From the NCBI RefSeq assembly GCF_009696465.1, contig NZ_VULX01000005.1, forward strand, positions 62,001 to 126,000: a stretch of DNA of 64,000 nt. Direction: 5' to 3'. A program made the position numbers and the translations under genes. The stretch comes from Inconstantimicrobium porci (lineage in GTDB: Bacteria > Bacillota > Clostridia > Clostridiales > Clostridiaceae). Positions 56,937 through 64,000 of the stretch are shown here, one piece after another. The notes below the pieces were generated by a model, which did not search any database, had not been told where the DNA came from, and worked only from the letters and a program-made list of their open reading frames with translations. Within the stretch, counting starts at the first letter, position 1. Each line of letters begins with the position of its first letter.

Positions 56937-57947
56937 TCAACTCCTATACTTAAAGTTTCTAAATTCCTCTAAAAATTCTTCTCTATCTATGATATCTTCT
57001 TTATATGATGTTAATTTTTTCATAAAAAATTCTTCTCCCCACATTTGTTCTTCCCAATAATACTGTATTCCGACCTGCCAAAACTGCTGAGGAAACTTAA
57101 TAAACGCTGACATAATAGGAATTTCTAAGCCTTCTACTATTTTTTTCTCACTATAACTATTTAATATGAATTTTGCAGTATTAATATTCCATCTTCCGTC
57201 TTTCATTGTTCTTATAAGCAAAGAAGATAAGTCATGTAAATGACTATCTAATATACAGTAGTCAAAATCAATTATTATTATTTTCCCATTCTTGTCCACA
57301 AGTACATTATGATGTGCATAATCATGGTGACAGAAACACAATTTCATAACTTCCTTATCCATGTACTCATAATATCCGCTGCCTTTAAGTTCCTCAATGG
57401 CATCCAGTCCACGCTTTATTTCATCATATATCATGCTTAAAAATAATTTATCAAATTCTGTTTTATGCGCCTTCTGATTAATCCGCTTTTCAAAATCTAG
57501 TATCTCATCTAATCTTGTCCTGAAAATCTCCGGCCACTTAAACCAGTAATTTCTTGGTTTCATATCTCTACTAAGGCAGAATCCTTCGCTGCATTTATGA
57601 AGTTCCGCCAACTTTGTAGCAGCCTTCTTTAAATCAAAAGGATTATCATAATTGCTAAGTCTGGAATTTATCCAGGGAATAAGATACGCATATTTACCGT
57701 TAAAATCTATATAATCCTTGCCATCAACGCTCCTTACAAACTTTGGCACTCTGTCGAAATTTCTTTTTTGCAGATGATTCATTGCCCCAAGAATAAATTT
57801 CAGATGTGGAAGTTCGTATTGTATCTTTTTAAGACAATATGAACCATTATCCGTCTTTATCTTATAAATATTTTTCAGTTCTATGCAGTCTGATGCTGAA
57901 ATATCATAATTATTTTTTATTATAGAAAGCACTTCATCCTTTTTCAT
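56937..57947 (-). CDS. CotS-family spore coat kinase-like protein, copy 3
   Basis: 336 residues. FCHHDYAHHNVLVDKNGKII and IIIDFDYCILDSHLHDLSSL hold the catalytic and metal motifs. The C-terminal FIKFPQQFWQVGIQYYWEEQ matches copy 1 (FLMFPQRFWRLANKYYY). The frame opens at a TTG, but GGAG with 8-bp spacing supports the ATG at 57947. It is divergent from GT4 copy 2 across 116 bp. Confidence 0.88.
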   Translation of the reverse strand: MKKDEVLSIIKNNYDISASDCIELKNIYKIKTDNGSYCLKKIQYELPHLKFILGAMNHLQKRNFDRVPKFVRSVDGKDYIDFNGKYAYLIPWINSRLSNYDNPFDLKKAATKLAELHKCSEGFCLSRDMKPRNYWFKWPEIFRTRLDEILDFEKRINQKAHKTEFDKLFLSMIYDEIKRGLDAIEELKGSGYYEYMDKEVMKLCFCHHDYAHHNVLVDKNGKIIIIDFDYCILDSHLHDLSSLLIRTMKDGRWNINTAKFILNSYSEKKIVEGLEIPIMSAFIKFPQQFWQVGIQYYWEEQMWGEEFFMKKLTSYKEDIIDREEFLEEFRNFKYRS

Positions 57948-58063
57948 TTTAATTTCTCCAAAAAGCAATCAATATACATTATATGTATATTTTTTATTTT
58001 AGTTCACAAATCTTTACCTACTGAATAATAATAATATAGAGAAGTTTATGGAGTGATTTTTAT

Positions 58064-59200
58064 ATGAACATTGCAATTGATGCAAGAAGTGTTACATGGG
58101 CAAAAGGAAGCGGTATAGGAACATATACTTCAAATATAATAAATGAAATTCAAAAGATCAGCGTAGACTATAATTATCTCCTGTTTTGGTGTGATAAAGA
58201 TTATAAAAATATAAGCAACAACAGAATTAAAAACATGATTTTATCAAAAAAGCACACAAATTTTTTTGATAAAATATATATACCTAACAGCCTAAAAAAT
58301 AATAACATAGATTTATATCATATACCCCAGAATGGAATAGGGCTTAATGAATCTATAGATTGCAAAAAAATAGTAACTGTTCATGATCTTATACCTTATG
58401 TCCTTCCAGAAACAGTTGGACCAGGCTATCTGAAAAACTTTCTTGAATCAATGCCCAAAATAATAGAATTATGTGATGGTATTTTAACCGTCTCTGAATA
58501 TTCCAAAAGAGATATACTTAAATTTTTTCCAGCTTTCCCTGAAGAAAAAATATATGTAACTCCACTTGCGGCTAATGAAAAATATAAACTACTTAATAAA
58601 AATAAATGTAAAAAAAGAATACAGAATCTATATAAATTTGATACAGACTACATCTTGTATATAGGTGGGTTCAGTTCAAGAAAAAATGTAAAGATGATTA
58701 TAGATTCCCTAAAGGAATCATTGTCAAGCCTTAAGTCAGAAGTTAAACTGCTTATAGCTGGATCATTAAAGGATGAGGGATTAAACTTAAAAAAATACTG
58801 CAGTGATATAAATATGGATGATAACGTACTTTTTATAGGATATGCTGACGAAGATCTTCTTCCTATTCTATATAATGGCTGTACTGCATTTATTTACCCA
58901 TCTTTATATGAAGGCTTCGGGCTTCCACCTTTAGAAGCTATGCACTGTGGAGCACCAGTAATAACATCCAATACAACTTCTATTCCCGAAGTCGTTTCAG
59001 ACTGTGGACTACTTATAGATCCAACCTCACAATCCCAACTTTCAGAATCTATTGTTAAACTACTTAATGATATAGAACTACAACAGCAGTATCAACTTTT
59101 AGGACTTATGAGAAGTAAACACTTTTCATGGCATAACACAGCTTTAAATACAATAAAAGTATACACAGAAGTCTTAAATTCACCTAAGGATCCAGAATAA
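58064..59200 (+). CDS. GT4 glycosyltransferase, CotSA-like, copy 2
   Basis: 378 residues, clearly a paralogue of copy 1: MNIAIDARSVTWAKGSGIGT, IGGFSSRKNVKMIIDSLKES and YEGFGLPPLEAMHCGAPVIT with the EX7E pair intact. The ribosome binding site is GGAGTG. Family B and A repeats follow immediately after the stop codon. Confidence 0.9.
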   Translation: MNIAIDARSVTWAKGSGIGTYTSNIINEIQKISVDYNYLLFWCDKDYKNISNNRIKNMILSKKHTNFFDKIYIPNSLKNNNIDLYHIPQNGIGLNESIDCKKIVTVHDLIPYVLPETVGPGYLKNFLESMPKIIELCDGILTVSEYSKRDILKFFPAFPEEKIYVTPLAANEKYKLLNKNKCKKRIQNLYKFDTDYILYIGGFSSRKNVKMIIDSLKESLSSLKSEVKLLIAGSLKDEGLNLKKYCSDINMDDNVLFIGYADEDLLPILYNGCTAFIYPSLYEGFGLPPLEAMHCGAPVITSNTTSIPEVVSDCGLLIDPTSQSQLSESIVKLLNDIELQQQYQLLGLMRSKHFSWHNTALNTIKVYTEVLNSPKDPE

Positions 59201-59205
59201 AAAAG

Positions 59206-59280
59206 AGCTGCAAGACATATTCCGAAGCCTCCGTCGTTCCCTGCGGTCTCTCCAAGTCGTTTCTTCATATGTCTTGCAGC
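59206..59280. repeat. Family B hairpin repeat, copy B3
   Basis: A perfect 14-bp outer stem GCTGCAAGACATAT (59207-59220) / ATATGTCTTGCAGC (59267-59280) encloses TCCGAAGCCTCCG ... CTCCAAGTCGTTTCTTC. It begins 6 bp after the GT4 copy 2 stop codon and could act as its 3' structure, but there is no U tract. Confidence 0.8.
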
Positions 59281-59284
59281 CCTT

Positions 59285-59475
59285 GAATTACTAAAGGATG
59301 AAACTCCTCTGTAGTTTCAAAATGGAGGTTTCACCTCCAAACCTCTAAAATTGAACATTCTAGTGGTTTGGAGGCGTTGCCTCCATGTTAAATATTTATT
59401 CATGCGCTTGCCACATGAATTATTTCCTTACCTTGTACCTGTGACTTTTGACCTTTGACCTAAGAGATAAATTTC
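59285..59475 (+). repeat. Family A hairpin repeat, copy A7 (core 59296-59427)
   Basis: Plus-strand core GGATGAAACTCCTCTGTAG, AATGGAGGTTTCACCTCC, GGTTTGGAGGCGTTGCCTCC and an ATTCATGCGCTTGCCACAT module, ending AATTATTTCC. The first GGAGG module is doubled relative to A3. The right flank is a degenerate repeat (TGACTTTTGACCTTTGACCT). Confidence 0.75.
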
Positions 59476-59497
59476 AATATATAATTTTTATTTTGTT

Positions 59498-60664
59498 TTA
59501 CTTTCCAATAAGCGAATCGTAGTTATCTTTAATATAATTTACTATTTCCATCTTATTGTAAACTACGTCTTCTTTAAGTGCAATTGATGATAATCTTGAT
59601 AATACTTTATCGTCCTTAAAAGCGCTATATTTCTTATCAAATAATTTTATATTATAGACATTTCTTAAAGCTGGAAATATATTATACTCTTTCAATCCTT
59701 CTATAGCATTTTTATCAGTGCTTAAATATTTTAGGAATTGCACAAGTCCTGATATATTCTCAGATTGTTCTGTAACTATAAGATTACTTCCCTCTCCAGA
59801 AACAAATGTGTTTCCACCAATATTAGCAGCCGGAACATTAGTAACAACGTATTCCTTATCATTATTTTTTCCTGACAATTCAATAATATCTTTATATGTT
59901 CCTATACCTGCCACAGAATTTGAACTTTTTTCGGTAATCTGTAATGCATGTTTCGTCTTAAGATTATTAATTATCAGCTTTGCACGACTTATCGTAGAAT
60001 TATAATCACTTAAATAGAAATACTCATCATTATTCTTAAGCTGCATAACAAGAATCTCAAACAATTCTATACACTGCTGCTTATTCATCTTAAATAACAC
60101 ATCTTTACCATTAGATTTTGAATATATTTCACTTCCTACAGTGCATACATCCTCCCATGTCTTTAGATTCTCTTTTGTATAACCATACTCAATAAGTTTT
60201 TTTTCATCAATAACAAGCACCATTGGACTACTTGATAAAGGTATACCGTACATGTTTTTATTAATCTTAACTTCATGTACTCTTGATTCAGTATAACTAC
60301 TGCTTAATTCAAAAATCTCACTATTTACGTTTCTAAAAGAATCTTTATTGTCTTTGTATACATTAAGCATACTGCTACCCTTAAGCACTACGGCTGAAGG
60401 CATATCTACGCTCTTATTAACTTTATTTTTAAGATATTTAACTATATAATTTTCTGAATCTACAAGCTTTACTTCTATTTCAATAAGCTTATTATGTTGC
60501 ATAAACTTCTTAGCTACATCGTTTAAATAAGGATAATATACTCCATCAGCCCATATAGTAAACTGGCCATATGGCTTATCCTCGAAAAACGATGAAAATA
60601 AGCTACATCCATTTAAACTTACTGATAAAAATAAAATCATTAGTATAGAAATCAAACGCTTCAC
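59498..60664 (-). CDS. Extracellular solute-binding lipoprotein (family 1 type)
   Basis: 388 residues with a lipoprotein signal peptide and lipobox (LISILMILFLSVSLNGCSLF, Cys near residue 20). GQFTIWADGVYYPYLNDVAK, GIPLSSSPMVLVIDEKKLIE and GEGSNLIVTEQSENISGLVQ fit periplasmic-type family 1 (sugar) binding proteins. No permease or ATPase gene is nearby, so it may serve a distant transporter or another role. The start is GTG. It sits among coat genes without evident operon partners. Confidence 0.75.
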   Translation of the reverse strand: MKRLISILMILFLSVSLNGCSLFSSFFEDKPYGQFTIWADGVYYPYLNDVAKKFMQHNKLIEIEVKLVDSENYIVKYLKNKVNKSVDMPSAVVLKGSSMLNVYKDNKDSFRNVNSEIFELSSSYTESRVHEVKINKNMYGIPLSSSPMVLVIDEKKLIEYGYTKENLKTWEDVCTVGSEIYSKSNGKDVLFKMNKQQCIELFEILVMQLKNNDEYFYLSDYNSTISRAKLIINNLKTKHALQITEKSSNSVAGIGTYKDIIELSGKNNDKEYVVTNVPAANIGGNTFVSGEGSNLIVTEQSENISGLVQFLKYLSTDKNAIEGLKEYNIFPALRNVYNIKLFDKKYSAFKDDKVLSRLSSIALKEDVVYNKMEIVNYIKDNYDSLIGK

Positions 60665-60770
60665 ATCGTCACCACTTTCACTATATCTACTATATCTGAT
60701 TATACACTAGAATATCTTATAAATACAATTATAAGGCCTTCTTATGATTTCATAATAGTGAATTTTAGCA

Positions 60771-60807
60771 AAAAAGACCACTGCATTTTTATGCCATGGT
60801 CTTTTTT
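60771..60807 (-). terminator. Terminator after the radical SAM gene
   Basis: AAAAGACCA ... TGGTCTTTT stem with a TGGCAT/ATGCAG inner part, followed by TTGCTAAAAT on the minus strand. T runs on both sides. Confidence 0.85.
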
Positions 60808-60841
60808 ATCAATATATTTATAACCATATAAATATATAATG

Positions 60842-62227
60842 TTAGCCTCTTGAAAATTCTTCATTTCCTTTTCCATTAAAGTCTTTGTTCCAAGCTTCCT
60901 CTGCAACTGGTGCAAAATCATCTGCGAGTTTCTGAATCTTCTTCTGGAATTCCTCATCATGAAGCATTGCATCAACACTTGGATCTGTAGCGTGTGCATT
61001 ACATGTTGAAGCAACTTCTCTAATTACATGTGGATTATCAATCATCATACAAGGTCTTAACATATTTTTATTATATGGCTGTCTGTGTCTTAAAGTTTTA
61101 AATAAGTTTCCTCTGAAAATATCTATTAAGTCTTTGCTCCTTATATTATCAACTGCTATATGCGCAAAAATACAAGGTTCTACATCACCATCAGCATTTA
61201 TATGGCAATAATATTTGCCAGCTATACATCCACCAACATATGGAGCATCATTGAAGAAATCAATAGTAAAGTAAGGCATTGTAGTTCTTATCTTTCTAGT
61301 CCTTCTTCCAAGTTCAATTCTCTGCTCTGGGGTAAGCATATTATTTAGATCTGGTTTTTCACCAACTGGCATGTAAATAAAATACCAGCTCATTCTTGCA
61401 CCCTTCTCTATTAGCATGTTAATGAATTCTGGTGAAGTAACTGTATCAACGTTATTTCTAGCTGTTGCTGATGATACACCAAATGGAATACCCTTATCAT
61501 GCAAGAAATCCATTGACTGCATAACTCTCTTGAATGTGCCTTGTCCTCTTCTTGCATCAGTTTCCTTTTCGAATCCTTCAAGTGATAGCATTGGCATTAC
61601 ATTACCCAGTTTAGATATCTTCTCAGCCACTTCTTCTGTTATTAAGGATCCATTTGTAAATGGAGTGAATTGAATATCAGAATACTTTTCATATATTTTC
61701 CACATATAATCTACAAAAAAAGGTTCTCCCCCTAATACGACTATATAATGTATTCCTAGTTCTCTCGCTTGCCCAACTATTTTATCAACCTCTTCATATT
61801 TAAGCCCTGAATCCTTTGGATAATTTGCTGCATAACAGCCTGTACAATGTTTATTGCATCTCATTGATGGACTAATCAACAATACAAATGGAATCTTTGT
61901 ATCTTCTTTTTCCATCCACTTTTCTCTTTTAGGAATACCATTCCATATAGCATTTGCTAAAAAATTAGTAAAGAATTTTTTTAGACAATTCTTATTAGTA
62001 TTTATTAATATATCATTGATAAATTCATGTACTGATGGCATGTCATTATAATAGCTCTGCACATTAGCAATTCCTCTCTTAGAATCTTCATCTTTAGATA
62101 GTTTCTTTATAAGTCCAAAAATCCTATTAATATTTTTCTCTGGATTATCACTTTTATCAAGTATGTCGCAAACTGTGCCAATAATCCTTTCTTTTGCTAC
62201 TTTTTCAGCATTCTCAACTATTTTCAT
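60842..62227 (-). CDS. Radical SAM/SPASM protein of unknown substrate
   Basis: 461 residues. A helical N-terminal region of about 110 residues precedes the radical SAM core: cluster motif MRCNKHCTGCYAANYP (CxxxCxxC), GGEPFF and MLSLEGFEKETDARRG. The C-terminal part has SPASM-like cysteines (GGCIAGKYYCHINADGDVEPC, RPCMM, STCNAHA). Such enzymes modify peptides or cofactors, or act in anaerobic sulfatase-type maturation. No obvious peptide substrate is adjacent. The ATG follows a GGGGAATTAT site. It is divergent from the DUF3794-like gene. Confidence 0.88.
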   Translation of the reverse strand: MKIVENAEKVAKERIIGTVCDILDKSDNPEKNINRIFGLIKKLSKDEDSKRGIANVQSYYNDMPSVHEFINDILINTNKNCLKKFFTNFLANAIWNGIPKREKWMEKEDTKIPFVLLISPSMRCNKHCTGCYAANYPKDSGLKYEEVDKIVGQARELGIHYIVVLGGEPFFVDYMWKIYEKYSDIQFTPFTNGSLITEEVAEKISKLGNVMPMLSLEGFEKETDARRGQGTFKRVMQSMDFLHDKGIPFGVSSATARNNVDTVTSPEFINMLIEKGARMSWYFIYMPVGEKPDLNNMLTPEQRIELGRRTRKIRTTMPYFTIDFFNDAPYVGGCIAGKYYCHINADGDVEPCIFAHIAVDNIRSKDLIDIFRGNLFKTLRHRQPYNKNMLRPCMMIDNPHVIREVASTCNAHATDPSVDAMLHDEEFQKKIQKLADDFAPVAEEAWNKDFNGKGNEEFSRG

Positions 62228-62407
62228 ATAATTCCCCTACCTTTCATATTTTATCCCCACTTGTCATTACACTTAATATTACTGTCATAATTTAATTTTA
62301 AAATAAAACCTATATATAATGTATTTATTATTTTTATTTTCATAATATACATATATGACTTTAATGCATTAATATATTTATACTATGAACAATTAAAAGG
62401 AGCTTTT

Positions 62408-62944
62408 ATGAATAAAGATAATATTGAGTATATCGGCATAACACCTCTTGATGAAATCAGCGAGGATTTTTTCACAGACATATCAATAATGCCTTATAAT
62501 AATTTCTTCTTCATAAAAAGAAAAAATCCTTCTGTAAAATATATAATTAGGTTATCAGTTGATTATTCATCATCGCATATATCGATAAACTCATTTAAGA
62601 ATTATAAAATTTTATATATTAGCGGATATCAAGATATCTCTATTGATTTTATAAATGACGATAACAGACGCTCATCAATAACAAAGAATTATCCCTTAAT
62701 GCTGAACTGTGTACTGCCACATGATTTGCTTGATTATAAACTTTATCTTATATCTGCAGCAGTATACCCTGTGGAAAAACGAATCATAGAAGCTAAATTT
62801 AACTTTGCCATATGTTACTCTAGGAAATCATCATCTAAAAAAAATACAATAGATACGGAAGCTTTATCTATTGCTAATATAGAGCCAGAACCATCAATCT
62901 CATCCGTAAAAGAAATTGTTAATATTGATGAAGAATATATGTAG
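62408..62944 (+). CDS. Small protein resembling a single DUF3794 domain
   Basis: 178 residues, no signal peptide. The segment YKILYISGYQDISIDFINDD ... LMLNCVLPHD ... EKRIIEAKFNFAICYS has the strand pattern of the DUF3794 domains in SipL. The C-terminal 40 residues are Ser/Glu-rich. The relation is tentative. A strong AAAGGAGC site precedes the ATG. It stops 10 bp before GT4 copy 3 and both form one operon. Confidence 0.55.
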   Translation: MNKDNIEYIGITPLDEISEDFFTDISIMPYNNFFFIKRKNPSVKYIIRLSVDYSSSHISINSFKNYKILYISGYQDISIDFINDDNRRSSITKNYPLMLNCVLPHDLLDYKLYLISAAVYPVEKRIIEAKFNFAICYSRKSSSKKNTIDTEALSIANIEPEPSISSVKEIVNIDEEYM

Positions 62945-62954
62945 GAGGATTTTT

Positions 62955-64000
62955 ATGAAAATATGCATAGATGGTATAGGAGCTTCAAAATTAAGCGGTA
63001 CAGATATGTTTTCATATACACGTGAACTTCTATCAACTATAAATTCAAGTAACAAATTCACACAGGTTTTTACTGTATGGGACAACTTTCCCCTAAAAAA
63101 ATATTTTGTTCGTCTGCAGAACATAAATTATATTCCTTTAAATATAGATAGGACCTCATCAAATTATGATGATCTTGTCAGCTTTTTAAAAGAAAGCAGT
63201 ATTGATATTTACCACTCTCCGAATAATGGATTCAGTATTCCTAAAGAAAAATACTGCAGATATATCTGTACTATCCATTCACTATACCCTGTTAAACATA
63301 AAAAGTTTACTGATGAATCTTATTACAATAAATTTACTAGCATAGTCCCAAATTCATTAGAAAACTGCGATAAAATAATAGCTGTTTCAGAATTTACAAA
63401 ACAAGAACTTATATCAGAGTACAATGCTGATGAAAATAAAATAGCAGTAGTAAACCCTAAATGCAGCCCAATATTTATTAATATGGGAACTGACTTTTCA
63501 CTAAGTTTTTTGAAAAAACACTACAATATATCAAGACCATTTATATTCTATGCTGGGAGTATCACTGAGAGAAAAATGCTTGATAAAATAATTATGCTGC
63601 TAAAAGAAATTAATAAGAAAAATAATAATATAGACTTAGTTATAGCCGGATGCTATAAAGGAAAACGCGAACCATACTATAAGAAAATAAAAGACCTTAT
63701 AATTGAAAATCACCTTGAAGACAATGTGCATTTTCTAGGTAAGATAAAGTTTTCTCATATGCCAGTGTTCTACACTGCAGCCATATGTACAATTGACTTT
63801 TCAACATATAATGATTTTCCGCTATCAATTATTGAAGCAATAAACTGTTCATCTTTTGTTCTCTGCAATAAAACACCTACAAATACTACTCTTCTAAAAA
63901 AAGCAGTAGTCTATACTAATTTTGATGACTTTAATCTTGCTTCAGACATTATTGTATCAGCTGAAAATGATATTAACGTAAAGATGAAAATAATTTCACT
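62955..64000 (+). CDS. GT4-like glycosyltransferase, copy 3 (3' end cut by window)
   Basis: About 348 residues are visible to the right edge. MKICIDGIGASKLSGTDMFS, DIYHSPNNGFSIPKEKYCRY, IIAVSEFTKQELISEYNADE and FYAGSITERKMLDKIIMLLK follow copies 1 and 2. At the EX7E motif it reads YNDFPLSIIEAINC instead of YEGFGLPPLEAMAC, so the first glutamate is Asn while the second is kept. This may change donor binding or activity. The AGGAGGATTTTT site precedes the ATG. The gene lies downstream of the DUF3794-like gene. Confidence 0.85.
   Translation, partial: MKICIDGIGASKLSGTDMFSYTRELLSTINSSNKFTQVFTVWDNFPLKKYFVRLQNINYIPLNIDRTSSNYDDLVSFLKESSIDIYHSPNNGFSIPKEKYCRYICTIHSLYPVKHKKFTDESYYNKFTSIVPNSLENCDKIIAVSEFTKQELISEYNADENKIAVVNPKCSPIFINMGTDFSLSFLKKHYNISRPFIFYAGSITERKMLDKIIMLLKEINKKNNNIDLVIAGCYKGKREPYYKKIKDLIIENHLEDNVHFLGKIKFSHMPVFYTAAICTIDFSTYNDFPLSIIEAINCSSFVLCNKTPTNTTLLKKAVVYTNFDDFNLASDIIVSAENDINVKMKIIS

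Overview
The window is a low-GC (roughly 30 percent), endospore-forming, anaerobic Firmicute chromosome segment, almost certainly Clostridium sensu stricto or a close relative. The signs are the sporulation genes (yyaC, spoIIID, spoIIQ, spoIID, spoIIR, sipL, yabG, cotS family), the clostridial thiolase gene with a Rex-like operator, frequent TTG/GTG starts with strong Shine-Dalgarno sequences, and the order atp operon - ywmB - murA - spoIID - spoIIQ - spoIIID - mbl. I cannot name the species from the sequence. Most genes are on the minus strand.

Layout. 0-12 kb: tex (cut by the left edge), a decayed membrane-protein gene, prfB with its programmed +1 frameshift, secA, hpf/raiA, the structured raiA-motif RNA, comFC, a degenerate ComFA-like protein, recD2, and metK behind a SAM-I riboswitch. 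12.3-13.1 kb: an eight-gene tRNA array made of repeated Thr-Tyr-Val units. 13-20 kb: yyaC and the mbl-spoIIID-spoIIQ-spoIID-murA-ywmB block. 20.5-27.2 kb: the complete F1Fo ATP synthase operon atpIBEFHAGDC, of proton type. 28-38 kb: thlA, wecB, dCMP deaminase, upp, rpiB, sua5, prfA, prmC, a DUF1385 gene and tdk. 38-45.5 kb: rpmE, a UgtP/MurG-like glycosyltransferase, rho, pyrG, ywiB, spoIIR and ispE. 45.5-52.3 kb: cyanophycin synthetase and cyanophycinase, sipL, an orphan small-RNA candidate, veg and yabG. 52.7-64 kb: a spore-coat-type cluster with three CotS kinase-like proteins, one eroded CotS paralogue, three GT4 glycosyltransferases (the last cut by the right edge), a lipoprotein, a radical SAM/SPASM protein and a small DUF3794-like protein.

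The most unusual content is non-coding. Two families of intergenic repeats recur across the window. Family A (7 copies, about 100-220 bp) has a core bounded by GGATGAAA / TTTCATCC-like ends. Inside it are short GC-rich hairpin modules (ACTCCC/GGGAGT, GGAGG/CCTCC, AGAGAG/CTCTCT), and outside it, in at least four copies, are degenerate A/T- or purine-rich flanks that match each other as inverted repeats within a copy but differ between copies. All seven lie just downstream of minus-strand stop codons. Family B (3 copies, about 70 bp) has a conserved core closed by an outer stem whose sequence differs between copies while pairing is kept, the hallmark of a conserved fold. Other notable points are a free-standing promoter-terminator unit between sipL and veg, a hairpin that would mask the spoIIR Shine-Dalgarno sequence, and a duplicated divergent CotS/GT4 cassette.

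Functionally the window joins housekeeping (translation termination, secretion, ATP synthesis, nucleotide salvage) to a strong late-sporulation theme: engulfment proteins, coat morphogenesis (SipL, YabG), cyanophycin storage and probable glycosylation of the spore surface.
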